Positions 1-8,998 of a stretch of 64,000 nt of DNA are shown here, one piece after another; within the stretch, counting starts at the first letter, position 1; each line of letters opens with the position of its first letter. Source of the DNA: Mucilaginibacter oryzae (lineage in GTDB: Bacteria; Bacteroidota; Bacteroidia; Sphingobacteriales; Sphingobacteriaceae); contig NZ_QGHA01000001.1 of the NCBI RefSeq assembly GCF_003148845.1, positions 1,054,001-1,118,000 on the forward strand, given 5' to 3'. Under the pieces are notes generated by a model, which did not search any database, had not been told where the DNA came from, and was given only the letters and a program-made list of their open reading frames with translations. Both the position numbers and the translations under genes were made by a program.

Positions 1-2539
1 AATTCAGTTTTTTATAAAGCTGATCAAGCTCCATCAATACCCGGGCATCGGTTTTATCCAGTTCAAAAGCTTTTTCAAAGCAGATTAAGGCTTTGGCCGG
101 ATCGTTACGTTTGTTGTAGTAAGCGATACCCAAATTCCTGAACAGGGTTGGGAATTGATCATCCAGTTGTGCCGATGTTTCCCAGGCGGCAATAGCGTCA
201 TCGTATTGCAGTTTATCATAAAACAGGTTGCCTAAATAGTATGGCGCTTTGGCATCGGCGGGATTTAAGGTTGATGCCAGTTTCAACACACTGATATCCT
301 CCAAACGATCAGGGAAACACAGGTAGGAGTCGGCTGCCGGGGCGAGTTTAAAGTATTGCAGGGCCTGCCCATTATTGCCAAACTTGCAAGCAAAATAGCC
401 AAGATAATAGTATACCATCGGGCTGGTGGTATCGCCTGTAACAGCATTGCTTAGTAAGCTTGAAGCTTCATCAAATAAACCAGCATTGGCATAATCCAAG
501 GCGTACTCGATGTAGTTTTGATAATAGCCACGTGATAGGGTTACCAATTGCTCAAAGCTTGAGGCAGCTTTCTCATCCTGACCTAAGGCTTTATAAGCCA
601 GGCTAAGTTCGAACAAAGCACCTAAATTGAAAGGATCGCGTTTTACGGCCGATGCAGCTACTTCAACAGCCTCTTCGTTCCTGTTCAGTTTGCGGAAGGC
701 CGCCGAACGCAAAACGTAGGCTTTACTGTTATTGGCATTCCTGTCTAATGATGATAGCGCGTGGTCAAGCGCCAGTTCGTAATCGCCGTTTTCAAGATCG
801 ATTTGTGCTACCGAGAAGTAACCGCTGTCTTTCCAGGCGTTGCTCCACGTGGCTTTGTAAAAGGCTTTATAGGCTTCCTCTTTTTTGCCCTGGAATTTGA
901 GGGCCAAACCTAAATTATAATAGCACTCGCTATCGTAAGGGTTCGGGTTGCGCTGGGTAATTGTTTCAACCGCCCGGCGGAAGTAAGGCTCGCTTTTGGC
1001 AAACTGGCCGCGGCGTAAATACCATAAACCTAAAGCATTGTTATTGCGGATATCTTTCGGGTCGCGGCGGATCGCTTCTTCGTAATAAGGTACCGGGCTG
1101 TAGGTTGCATGTCGATATTGCTCCAGGTGCTGGCCGGTTAAAAACAATTGCTCGTTATTTTCAGTATCACCAGGCGATAAAGCCGGTTTGGCAGCTTCGG
1201 GGATGTTATTGAGCTTGTTACCGGCAGCATCGTATTTAATCAGCTCTTTGCCCGTTTCTGAATTTACGGTAAGCAGTAAAAGGTTTTCATCGATATTCTT
1301 AACCGCAATCTCCCTTTCAAAAACCTTTTCAGGAACAATGCAAACTTTTTCGCTCAGCAATACCTTGCCGTCGTGCTGCAGTTTGATGTTGAGGTTGTTT
1401 TGCTCGCCGGTTACGTAAACTTTCAGCAGCAGCTTGCCATCGGTATAATCTAAGGCCAGCAAAATATCTTTGGTTGCATTTTTAATTACGCCAAGCTCGC
1501 GGTATGGCATAAAGTATTGCGTAAAATGCTTTTCCTCGTGCGGCATCAACCAGGTAAAATCGGGCTGGTTATCGGTAAACATACCGGTCATGAGTTCGAT
1601 GTATGGGCCATCCTCGTCGGTCAGGTTCCTGTCCCAGGCCAGGCCGAAATCGCTGTGGCCCCAGGTCCATTGCTTTTTTCCGGGGGATACGTGGTGGTTG
1701 GCTACGTGCAGTAAACCTGCCTGGCTATCATGCTCATATCCGCCTACAAAATCATAGTTAGAATTGATGGCCATGTACGATGTTGGCACCGGGATATTTT
1801 TATATCTTGAGATATCAGTACCCGGCGAGTAATCAACTTTATAATACGTACCGGTGGCTATCGGGAATGTAGATACATCGCGCTTACCATGATCAAACAC
1901 GGCGTTCACATCGGGCGGAAAAACCGATTGGTAATCGTCATTTACCTTTACGGCCGGGTTTGCCCACCATAAAAAGGTTTGCGGCAGGGCCGAACGGTTG
2001 TATAGTTTGGCTTTTATTTCAATGTAAGCCTTATCCGGGTGCAGGGTAAAACCGGCCATACCTTTGGTGTGGAACATACGCTCAACCTCGTTCACCAATA
2101 CGGTTTTGCTGCCGTCGGCATTTTCTTCAATTTTATAATCTACCGGCTCGAAAGTACTTGGGCGGTGGTGCTGCGGCCAGTTAAACTCGATACCGCCCGA
2201 GATCCACGGACCGGTCAGGCCTACCAGCGCGGGTTTAATTACCTGGTTGTAGTAAATAAAATGGCGTTGCTTGATCTTGTCATAAGCCATCTGGATGCGG
2301 CCACCCAGTTCGGGCAGGATCAGTACCTTCAGGTATTTGTTCTCGAGGTACAGGCCGGTGTATTCTTTATCTTCTTTTTCGTCGTAAATTTTTTCGATAA
2401 CAGGGTTAGGATAAACCTTGCCGCTGCTGCCCTGGTAAACGCGCTTTTCAAAAAACATGGGATTTTTATCGGGCTTACCTATGCCGTAAGTTGGGATAGT
2501 TACTTTTTCTTCCCAAACGTTTACATACAAATCGTTCAT
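1..2539 (-). CDS. DUF5107 domain protein with C-terminal TPR repeats (3' end off the window)
   Basis: The reading frame starts at 2539 (MNDLYVNVWEEK) and stays open to base 1, so at least 846 residues are present and the C-terminus is missing. Roughly residues 1-400 match the DUF5107 family, which I recall as having a galactose-mutarotase-like beta-sandwich and occurring in carbohydrate loci. The rest is a run of tetratricopeptide repeats recognisable by repeated Y-N-L-G, A-x-x-x-Y/F-x-K-A patterns. No signal peptide is visible, so it is probably cytoplasmic. It begins 18 bp after the stop of the sugar-porter gene on the same strand, so the two are almost certainly co-transcribed. A sugar-binding or sugar-sensing role is inference; no enzymatic activity is known to me. 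Confidence 0.85.
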   Translation of the reverse strand, partial: MNDLYVNVWEEKVTIPTYGIGKPDKNPMFFEKRVYQGSSGKVYPNPVIEKIYDEKEDKEYTGLYLENKYLKVLILPELGGRIQMAYDKIKQRHFIYYNQVIKPALVGLTGPWISGGIEFNWPQHHRPSTFEPVDYKIEENADGSKTVLVNEVERMFHTKGMAGFTLHPDKAYIEIKAKLYNRSALPQTFLWWANPAVKVNDDYQSVFPPDVNAVFDHGKRDVSTFPIATGTYYKVDYSPGTDISRYKNIPVPTSYMAINSNYDFVGGYEHDSQAGLLHVANHHVSPGKKQWTWGHSDFGLAWDRNLTDEDGPYIELMTGMFTDNQPDFTWLMPHEEKHFTQYFMPYRELGVIKNATKDILLALDYTDGKLLLKVYVTGEQNNLNIKLQHDGKVLLSEKVCIVPEKVFEREIAVKNIDENLLLLTVNSETGKELIKYDAAGNKLNNIPEAAKPALSPGDTENNEQLFLTGQHLEQYRHATYSPVPYYEEAIRRDPKDIRNNNALGLWYLRRGQFAKSEPYFRRAVETITQRNPNPYDSECYYNLGLALKFQGKKEEAYKAFYKATWSNAWKDSGYFSVAQIDLENGDYELALDHALSSLDRNANNSKAYVLRSAAFRKLNRNEEAVEVAASAVKRDPFNLGALFELSLAYKALGQDEKAASSFEQLVTLSRGYYQNYIEYALDYANAGLFDEASSLLSNAVTGDTTSPMVYYYLGYFACKFGNNGQALQYFKLAPAADSYLCFPDRLEDISVLKLASTLNPADAKAPYYLGNLFYDKLQYDDAIAAWETSAQLDDQFPTLFRNLGIAYYNKRNDPAKALICFEKAFELDKTDARVLMELDQLYKKLN

Positions 2540-2557
2540 TTTAGCTAATGGTTATTA

Positions 2558-3916
2558 TTAATGTCTTATTAAATTGTCTTCTAACTCTTCGAGGGTTTGA
2601 CCTTTGGTTTCCTTCACTTTTTTCAGCACGAACAAAAAGCCGAGGAAACAGATGCCCGCATACATGTAAAACGGCCCGTACGTACCCAGTACTTTAGCCA
2701 GGATGGGGAAGGTAAATACCAACACAAAGTATGCACCCCAAAGTGATACAATGGCTACAGTTGACGCCGCGCTGCGGATCTTGTTCGGGAAAATTTCGGC
2801 AATTAAAACCCAGGTTATCGGGGCTAAGGATAGCGCGTAGGTGCTGATGGCCAGCAACACAAATATGGATACCAGTTTAGCTGAGAGCTGATTTTGCAAC
2901 AGGTAAGCCAGTACAATGTACAGTATTGATAATCCTAACGAACCGATCAGCATCAAAGGCTTGCGACCCAATTTATCCACCTGCCACATCGCCAGCAGGG
3001 TAAACACCAGGTTAACGATACCGATAGAAACGGTTTCAAAAAGCTGCTGGTTTAAACTCGAACCCACCGAGGCAAATATGGTTGATGTATAATTGAACAC
3101 CACATTGATACCGCAAAACTGTTGGAACACCGCAAGCGTAATACCCACTAATACGGCAGGACGAACGGCTTTTTCAAATACCGCCCGATACGATTCTTTG
3201 CCTGCACTGCCCTTTAATGATTTTTCGATAGCCTCCTGCGTTGAAGTAACAAAACCTTCCGAACCGATTTTGTGAAGCACCTTTTCAGCCTCATCAGCGC
3301 GACCGGCCTTGATCAGCCAGCGGGGGCTTTCGGGCAAAGCAATTACACCCAAAAGGAAAACCGCCGCAGGTACCGTACCCAAACCAAACATCCATCGCCA
3401 GGCATTATCACCGGTGTCGGCTAAAAAGTAGTTGCACAGATTGGTGATCAGTATGCCCAATACCACCGTAAGCTGGTTAATGGCCACATTACGGCCACGC
3501 ACCTGCGCCGGCGAGATCTCGGCAATGTACATGGGGCACAGCATTGAGGCCATTCCTACCCCTATCCCCGCCGCGAAACGCAATACGAGGAAATAAGTAA
3601 GCCCGGTTGAAAATGCGATACCGATAGACGATACCGCGAAAATGAAAGCCGCCACCATCAATCCCGGTTTGCGGCCATATTTTTCGGCGATGCGACCGGC
3701 GATGATACAGCCCACAATACAACCCAGGGCCAGCGAACCGGTCAGGAAACCTTCCCAAACAGGATCGAGCGCGAACTCTTTACGAAGGAATGGCAGCGCG
3801 CCCGATATCACGGCAAAATCAAAGCCGAACAGGTAGCCCCCCAGCGCCGATATAAAGGAAATGCCTATGATATAGCCGCTGTTAAACTTTACTTCTTGTT
3901 TTAAATCAGTGATCAT
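2558..3916 (-). CDS. Sugar porter family MFS transporter (XylE-like)
   Basis: A 452-residue inner-membrane sugar importer, probably a proton symporter. It has the usual length and about 12 hydrophobic segments. Family signatures are visible: YGRKPGL between helices 2 and 3, the PESPRWL motif after helix 6 (about residue 195), FQQFCGINVV in helix 7, DKLGRKPLM in the second half and a C-terminal KETKGQTLEELE, all typical of the XylE/GLUT sugar porter group. The start at 3916 gives a short cytosolic tail before helix 1. It lies between GH97/galM and the DUF5107 gene on one strand, consistent with uptake of the monosaccharide released by the GH97 enzyme. The exact sugar cannot be read from the sequence. 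Confidence 0.93.
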   Translation of the reverse strand: MITDLKQEVKFNSGYIIGISFISALGGYLFGFDFAVISGALPFLRKEFALDPVWEGFLTGSLALGCIVGCIIAGRIAEKYGRKPGLMVAAFIFAVSSIGIAFSTGLTYFLVLRFAAGIGVGMASMLCPMYIAEISPAQVRGRNVAINQLTVVLGILITNLCNYFLADTGDNAWRWMFGLGTVPAAVFLLGVIALPESPRWLIKAGRADEAEKVLHKIGSEGFVTSTQEAIEKSLKGSAGKESYRAVFEKAVRPAVLVGITLAVFQQFCGINVVFNYTSTIFASVGSSLNQQLFETVSIGIVNLVFTLLAMWQVDKLGRKPLMLIGSLGLSILYIVLAYLLQNQLSAKLVSIFVLLAISTYALSLAPITWVLIAEIFPNKIRSAASTVAIVSLWGAYFVLVFTFPILAKVLGTYGPFYMYAGICFLGFLFVLKKVKETKGQTLEELEDNLIRH

Positions 3917-3960
3917 TTTATAATGGTTAGCTTCTTCTCTTATAAATCTACTTTAAATTA

Positions 3961-4041
3961 GCTTCACCCCAACCCTCTCCAAAGGAGAGGGAGTTCCTTT
4001 TTTCTTAAAAGCCTCTCCTTTAGAGAGGATTTAGGTGAGGC
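3961..4041. repeat. Inverted pair of short hairpin repeats
   Basis: Two copies of one ~30-bp element in opposite orientation lie between the GH97 and MFS genes. The left copy (3961-3992) contains CCCTCTCCAAAGGAGAGGG, itself a hairpin. The right copy (4010-4041), read on the other strand, is CCTCACCTAAATCCTCTCTA followed by AAGGAGAGG. A related copy occurs at 42369-42402, so this is a dispersed repeat. Together the two copies could fold into a long stem that might limit or stabilise the galM-GH97 mRNA 3' end; that role is inference. Confidence 0.7.
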
Positions 4042-4089
4042 TATATATATTATTAAAAACGGGTTCCGCCTTCGGCTTTCACTTCCGCA

Positions 4090-4115
4090 CCTTTTGCCTT
4101 TAACCTTTTGCCTTT
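4090..4115. repeat. Short direct repeat, two 12-bp copies
   Basis: CCTTTTGCCTTT occurs at 4090-4101 and again at 4104-4115, a 14-bp period, with a decayed third copy after it. The second copy ends at the last base of the GH97 stop codon. No function is apparent. Confidence 0.6.
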
Positions 4116-6076
4116 CACCTCTTTCTCAGGTGTACTACCGCACCACCACCGGGCGCCAGTTTCAAATTCAGTTGGGTTGAACGGTTTACGATGATGGTTT
4201 TATGTTCATATTTCCCGGCGTTTTTATCGGCATCGGCGGCATCGGTGTACAGGTCGGCGGTGTAGGTTGCACCGACTGGTAAAAAGGAGAAATCAACGTT
4301 AATATCCCTTGCATCCCAGTTGGTCATGGCACCTATGTACCAGTCGTTACCTTTTCTTTTTGCTAACGCGATGTATTCGCCAAGTTTGGCAGCAAGCGGT
4401 TTGGTTTCATCAAACACCGTCGGTATAGCCGATAGGTATTGTTCGATAACCGGATACTTTTCGTACTCCGTAGGCGAATCGCAGAACACGGCCAGGGGCT
4501 GATCGAATATTACAAACATGGCCAGTTCATGACACCGGGTGCCTTGCGTAGATGGCAAACCTTCGGCTATCGGTTTAAAAGTTTCTTTCGATTTATTGCG
4601 CATCGATCCGGGCGTATAATCCAGCGGACCGCCCAACATCCTGATAAAAGGGAAAGTGGTATGATGTACCGGGTTGGCAGTCAAATCCCATTTCGAACAT
4701 TCCTGCCCGCGTACCGCCTCGTAGTTAACAATGTTGGGATAAGTACGCTGCAAGCCTGTTGGCTTGGAACAGCCATGAAAATCAACCATCAAGTGCCGTT
4801 TGGCTGCGCCTTCGGCAATGGTTTGCAGCTGTTTAATAGCCAGTTGATCGTCCCTGTCAAAAAAATCAACTTTAATGCCAACCGCGCCGATCTCTTTCAG
4901 GTAATCCAGGTTAGCATCCAGATCTTTTAATAACGGCGCGGCAACACACCAAACAAAAACGCCCACATGCTTTTCATTGGCATGCTGAATTACGGCGCGG
5001 ATATCGGTGCGTTTAAGCGGTTTCTTCACATCATAATTATCACTCCAGCCGGCATCAATCATCATGTACTCCAAATGATTTTTGGCGGCGAAATCGGTGT
5101 AAAAATTATACAACTGCGTACTTCGGTTTTGCATACCCGAGGGGATCGGCGCGCCCGGCAAAATGGCGTCGTGCCACCACTCCCAGGCTGCTTTGCCCGG
5201 TTTTATCCATGAAGTATTTTCCAATACCGACGGCTTGGACAGTTTGTAAATCAGCTGGTTGTTCAGTAAAGTCTTATCATCATCCGTAGCAATGATCACG
5301 CGCCAGGGATATTCCTTTGTTCCGGGTTCTTTGGCAATGTAGTTTTCGCGCGAGGTTACTACCGATACAAAATTGCCCCAGCTGCCCATTTTGGTCGTCG
5401 CCGGGTAAGCTGCCCACTCGCCTATCATGTTGCCGCCTTTTTTCTTTATGTACATGCCGGGATAATCAAACAGATCGGCCTCGGCAATTACCAGTTTTAC
5501 ACCATTTTTGTAGCTGTACAAGGCCGGGGTAATGGCGTGCTTATCTGCCTTAATTTCGTCAATTGATTTATATTGATGATAAGCCAGTTCCCAGGCCGTG
5601 TAATTATCGGTTTCGGCTATGGTCGCGCCGGGATCTCCTTTCAGGTTAAAACCGGCCTGTTCGCTCATTACTTTTACTGAATCTTTCAGGCCGGTCACAA
5701 AGCGGTAAGCTACACCTTCATTATAAGCACGAAGCAATAATTTATAATTACCCGTAAAACTGATAGCCAGTTCGTTATAATTATCAGTTAACACAGCATC
5801 CTTGCCATATAATGGGCGGATGATTTTATTTACAGTAGATGGTTTAGCGCTTAAAACCTTAGCACCTGCACCAATAGCGGCATTATCAAGCTTTAGGCCG
5901 ATAACGGACGGCGAAATTAGCTGGGTATTTTTATAGCTAACGGCATAGGTAATACTATCCTTTACATTCAGCACCAGCCTCAGATTATGATCCGGCGATT
6001 TTACCGTATAGGTTTGCGCCGAAGCGCTTAGCGCGAAAACCGATAGTACCGAAAAGATCAGGGTATACTTTTTCAT
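4115..6076 (-). CDS. Glycoside hydrolase family 97, retaining type (alpha-galactosidase-like)
   Basis: A 653-residue secreted or periplasmic glycosidase with a cleavable signal peptide (residues 1-20, ending SASA-Q). The layout is that of GH97: N-terminal beta-sandwich (about 25-280), catalytic (beta/alpha)8 barrel (about 290-550) and small C-terminal sandwich. Visible barrel motifs are AWEWWHDA (297), MMIDAGWSDNYD (338), GIKVDFFDRDD (400) and NYEAVRGQE (451). The Asp in KVDFF (D404) is where retaining GH97 enzymes carry their nucleophile, whereas inverting SusB-type alpha-glucosidases lack it; E453 or E459 would be the acid/base. This points to an alpha-galactosidase-like retaining enzyme rather than SusB. 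Its ATG overlaps the galM stop (ATGA), indicating translational coupling. Confidence 0.92.
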   Translation of the reverse strand: MKKYTLIFSVLSVFALSASAQTYTVKSPDHNLRLVLNVKDSITYAVSYKNTQLISPSVIGLKLDNAAIGAGAKVLSAKPSTVNKIIRPLYGKDAVLTDNYNELAISFTGNYKLLLRAYNEGVAYRFVTGLKDSVKVMSEQAGFNLKGDPGATIAETDNYTAWELAYHQYKSIDEIKADKHAITPALYSYKNGVKLVIAEADLFDYPGMYIKKKGGNMIGEWAAYPATTKMGSWGNFVSVVTSRENYIAKEPGTKEYPWRVIIATDDDKTLLNNQLIYKLSKPSVLENTSWIKPGKAAWEWWHDAILPGAPIPSGMQNRSTQLYNFYTDFAAKNHLEYMMIDAGWSDNYDVKKPLKRTDIRAVIQHANEKHVGVFVWCVAAPLLKDLDANLDYLKEIGAVGIKVDFFDRDDQLAIKQLQTIAEGAAKRHLMVDFHGCSKPTGLQRTYPNIVNYEAVRGQECSKWDLTANPVHHTTFPFIRMLGGPLDYTPGSMRNKSKETFKPIAEGLPSTQGTRCHELAMFVIFDQPLAVFCDSPTEYEKYPVIEQYLSAIPTVFDETKPLAAKLGEYIALAKRKGNDWYIGAMTNWDARDINVDFSFLPVGATYTADLYTDAADADKNAGKYEHKTIIVNRSTQLNLKLAPGGGAVVHLRKR

Positions 6077-7101
6077 ATCGTGCCGAACTGGTATAAAATA
6101 CGCTGGTGATAAACATCGCCCGGCCGTAAAATGGCCTGTGGAAAATTGGAATGGTTAATACTATCCGGGTAATGCTGGCACTCCAGGCAAAGCGCATCAA
6201 ACGGCCCGGCGCCCCTGCCGGTATGCGTTGATTTGGTACTGCTCAGATAATCGCCGGTGTACAGGAATACACCGGGGTAATCGGTGTAAACCTTTAAGGT
6301 ACGACCAGAGGTTTCATCGGTTAATAAAGCGGCATAGGCCAGCGCGTTTTCCCCTGCCTCGGTATCGATAATGTAAAACAGGTTAAGGCCTTCTATCTGG
6401 GTCTCATCTATTTTAAATTTCTCACTTAAGCGATTGTTGTTAAACGCCTTTTCTTTTGCAGGAACGATAGCGCCGCTCGGGGTATAATCCTGGTGAGCAT
6501 CTACTATATATCCAGATAATATCCTAAGCCGGTGATTATAGATCTTGCTTTTAAAAGCCGATAAATTAAAATAAGCGTGGTTGGTAAAGTTGGCTATCGT
6601 TGTTTTATCAGTATTGGCTTGATAGGTTATCAGTAATTCGTTATCAGCGTTCCAGGTATAGGTTACACTCAACCCGAGTTTACCGGGGTAGCCGCCGTCG
6701 CCATCGGGGCTGGTGAGGGTCATCACTACACCGTTATCTATCGTTTCGGATTCAAATGCCCGGTAATTAAAACCACTTTTGCCGCCATGGTTGGTGTTCC
6801 TGCCATCATTGGCATCAAGCTGATAAACTTCTCCATCCAAACTGAATTTTGCCCCGCTGATGCGATTGGCATAACGCCCTATGGTTGAACCGATATAACA
6901 GGTATCGGCCAGGTAACCTTTTAATTCGGGAAAGCCAACTACCACGTTTTCCATTTGCTGCTGGCTGTCGGGCACAACAACTGATACAATGGCCGCGCCG
7001 TAATTGGTTAGTTCAACGTACGCTCCTGTTTCGTTTTCAATTTTGAAAAGATAAACATCCAGCCCGTTATGTTGCCCCCACAAGCGCGATTTAACAGCCA
7101 T
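6073..7101 (-). CDS. galM: Aldose 1-epimerase (galactose mutarotase)
   Basis: A 342-residue enzyme that interconverts alpha and beta anomers of galactose or glucose. The length and the catalytic residues fit GalM: NHGGKSGFNYR (H105), TNHAYFNLS (H175), LNLFYIID (D246) and the catalytic Glu in CLECQHYPD (E307). No signal peptide is visible, so it acts in the cytoplasm. It is the first gene of the minus-strand sugar block and overlaps the GH97 start by four bases. The pairing with a likely alpha-galactosidase makes sense because a retaining enzyme releases one anomer that the mutarotase then equilibrates. A candidate promoter element lies at 7197-7204. Confidence 0.94.
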   Translation of the reverse strand: MAVKSRLWGQHNGLDVYLFKIENETGAYVELTNYGAAIVSVVVPDSQQQMENVVVGFPELKGYLADTCYIGSTIGRYANRISGAKFSLDGEVYQLDANDGRNTNHGGKSGFNYRAFESETIDNGVVMTLTSPDGDGGYPGKLGLSVTYTWNADNELLITYQANTDKTTIANFTNHAYFNLSAFKSKIYNHRLRILSGYIVDAHQDYTPSGAIVPAKEKAFNNNRLSEKFKIDETQIEGLNLFYIIDTEAGENALAYAALLTDETSGRTLKVYTDYPGVFLYTGDYLSSTKSTHTGRGAGPFDALCLECQHYPDSINHSNFPQAILRPGDVYHQRILYQFGTI

Positions 7102-7196
7102 ATGCCTTAAGATATTTAAATGGTTTGTTCATTGATCAGCTTCATTTGAAACACGGAACGACGCGATAACCTGTTCCGGCGTTTAATTGGTTTTAG

Positions 7197-7204
7197 CAAA
7201 CCTA
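7197..7204 (-). promoter_or_regulatory. galM: Candidate -7 element for the galM operon
   Basis: Read on the minus strand this is TAGGTTTG, a full match to the Bacteroidota -7 consensus TAnnTTTG. It would give a leader of roughly 90 bases before galM. The -33 TTTG is poor, which fits a promoter that needs an activator. Confidence 0.4.
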
Positions 7205-7225
7205 CTATGAAACCGTTGTTTAAAA

Positions 7226-7255
7226 AATGGATAAATTTTAAAAAATAATGGATAA
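7226..7255. promoter_or_regulatory. Two direct repeats, candidate AraC-family operator
   Basis: AATGGATAA occurs at 7226-7234 and 7247-7255, 21 bp apart, i.e. two helical turns on one face. Tandem direct half-sites with this spacing are how AraC-family proteins usually bind. The pair sits just upstream of the galM -7 element and between the divergent genes, where an activator would contact RNA polymerase. Inference from position and spacing. Confidence 0.5.
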
Positions 7256-7283
7256 TACTATCATTAATTAAAATAACTCAAGA

Positions 7284-7314
7284 CTTGCTTCCGGCAAAAA
7301 AACAGATACCTTTA
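7284..7314 (+). promoter_or_regulatory. Candidate promoter of the AraC-type regulator gene
   Basis: CTTG at 7284-7287 and TACCTTTA at 7307-7314, separated by 19 bp, approximate the Bacteroidota -33/-7 pattern TTTG/TAnnTTTG with one mismatch in each box. The leader would be about 20-25 bases. Confidence 0.35.
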
Positions 7315-7343
7315 AGCGCCGGTTAATTCACGAAGCAATAAGC

Positions 7344-8234
7344 ATGACAGCCGAACCTAAAAAGAAGATCAAAGAGGGCTTTATCGGTCAAAAAATGATC
7401 GTATTGCCCCCAAACATCAAAAAACAGATCACCAATAACGCCCTGATCAACGGTTTTTACCTGACGGCTATCGGCTATTACCCCAAAGCCGCTTACCACG
7501 ACCGTGAGCGCCGCTCGGGCAGCAGCGAATACATCCTGCTTTATTGCATTGATGGAGAAGGTTATGTTTATCTGAACGATGAAAACCATATTTTAAAGCC
7601 CAATACCTTTTTTATTATACCCCGTAACATAGCGCACCGTTACAAAAGCTCCGAAACTAACCCCTGGAGTATTTACTGGGTGCATTTCAGCGGCTTAAAT
7701 TCGCAATTGATCTATGAGCGTTCCCTGGATAATGGACAACCGGTAGTGCAATCCGTACCTTATGACAGCAACCGCATTAAACTTTATGAGCAGATGTACG
7801 CCGTTCTGGAACACAGTTATCACGAAAAGGAAATGGAGATCGTGAACATTAACCTGCTCAGTTTTATCTCCTCACTGGTATATTATAAGCAAACTAACCC
7901 GGTTGACTATGACAATGATTTTGTGAGCAACTCCATAGCCTATATGAAAAAACACCTCGACAAAAAATTTGAGGTAATGCATTTGGCCAGACAGCAAGGC
8001 ATATCGGCCTCGCATTATTTGCGCTTGTTTAAGCAGAAAACCGGCTCCTCACCCATCAATTATTTTAATTTGCTGAAGATCCAGTCTTCGTGCCAGTATT
8101 TATATTTTACTGATAGAAGCATCAAGGAGATCTGCTCCGACCTGGGTTTTGATGACCCTTATTATTTTTCGAGGTTGTTTACCAAACTCATCGGTATGTC
8201 GCCATCCCGGTACAGGAAAACGCATAAACGGTAG
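7344..8234 (+). CDS. AraC family transcriptional regulator
   Basis: A 296-residue DNA-binding protein. The N-terminal half (about 45-170) is an AraC-type cupin sugar-sensing domain, with GEGYVYLNDENHILKPN followed by FIIPRNIAHRYKS. The C-terminal 100 residues (about 195-294) carry two helix-turn-helix motifs: VMHLARQQGISASHYLRLFK and IKEICSDLGFDDPYYFSRLF, ending in the usual GMSPSRYRK. It is transcribed away from galM, and the direct repeats at 7226-7255 lie between them, so it probably activates the galM-GH97-MFS-DUF5107 block in response to a sugar. The first in-frame Met is used; a start at M18 (7395) is possible but would trim conserved sequence. Confidence 0.93.
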   Translation: MTAEPKKKIKEGFIGQKMIVLPPNIKKQITNNALINGFYLTAIGYYPKAAYHDRERRSGSSEYILLYCIDGEGYVYLNDENHILKPNTFFIIPRNIAHRYKSSETNPWSIYWVHFSGLNSQLIYERSLDNGQPVVQSVPYDSNRIKLYEQMYAVLEHSYHEKEMEIVNINLLSFISSLVYYKQTNPVDYDNDFVSNSIAYMKKHLDKKFEVMHLARQQGISASHYLRLFKQKTGSSPINYFNLLKIQSSCQYLYFTDRSIKEICSDLGFDDPYYFSRLFTKLIGMSPSRYRKTHKR

Positions 8235-8359
8235 TTTTTGCAGAAACGCATCAATCCCTCTCTCAGGACAAGCCTCCACGCTCAATCACATACCGCAACG
8301 TAATTTGCATGCGAAAGCCACATGTGATGCGGCTCTACAGGAAAAGCATAGATTTGAAC

Positions 8360-8887
8360 ATGCATTCATCCCACCCCAAACTCTTCCATATCAGCGAACA
8401 ACCCGGCATCAGTATATTCAATCCCCACCCCTCGCCATCATACTTTGACAACATTACCGGTGATGTTGTTTTCGCTATCAGCGAAGATTTGCTGCATAAC
8501 TATTTGCTGCCGAGGGATTGCCCGCGGGTTACGTTTTATGCCGGACCGGAAACAAGCGATGAAGACAGGCAACGGTTTTTAGGAGGCAATAAAGCCCGTC
8601 ATGTAATTATAACTGAAAGCGGATGGTATGAACGCATTAAACAAACTATACTTTACTGTTATGAATTCGCATCGGACGATTTTGTATTGATAGATAAATG
8701 CGCGGGATATTATATTTCTTACAAGCCGGTTGTGCCGTTAGCTGTTATGGTAATTGATAACATCATGGAGACGCTTTTAAACCGGGATGTAGAGTTTCGG
8801 TTTACACCTTCTTTAGCTGCAATAGCGGATATCGTTAAAAATTCAACATTACAATTTTCATTGATCAGGATGCGGAACGCAAAATAA
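8360..8887 (+). CDS. DUF6886 family protein
   Basis: About 175 residues from the ATG at 8360 (MHSSHPKLFHISEQPGI). An upstream in-frame ATG at 8309 would add 17 residues not typical of the family, so 8360 is preferred. The sequence fits DUF6886 well: LFHISE at the start, the LLPRDCPRVTF segment, a central ITESGWYERI, GYYISYKPVVPL, and the conserved end IRMRNA. Members are small cytoplasmic proteins of unknown function, sometimes likened to ADP-ribosyltransferase-type folds; I cannot support a specific activity. It follows the AraC gene on the same strand, about 125 bp downstream. Confidence 0.85.
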   Translation: MHSSHPKLFHISEQPGISIFNPHPSPSYFDNITGDVVFAISEDLLHNYLLPRDCPRVTFYAGPETSDEDRQRFLGGNKARHVIITESGWYERIKQTILYCYEFASDDFVLIDKCAGYYISYKPVVPLAVMVIDNIMETLLNRDVEFRFTPSLAAIADIVKNSTLQFSLIRMRNAK

Positions 8888-8998
8888 CGGCAAACGGCAA
8901 TATTTTCGCTAATTTAGATCAACACTTCTAAAAAACTCTTTCAACATTATTACCGCTGGTAAAAGGCGAAAACTTAACCACTTTAACAACCTTAAACC

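Noticed and set aside
2039..2548. 169-residue plus-strand open frame
   Set aside because: It is the antisense shadow of the DUF5107/TPR gene, which has clear family sequence on the minus strand.
4439..4930. 163-residue plus-strand open frame
   Set aside because: It lies within and antisense to the GH97 gene and has no protein-like composition.
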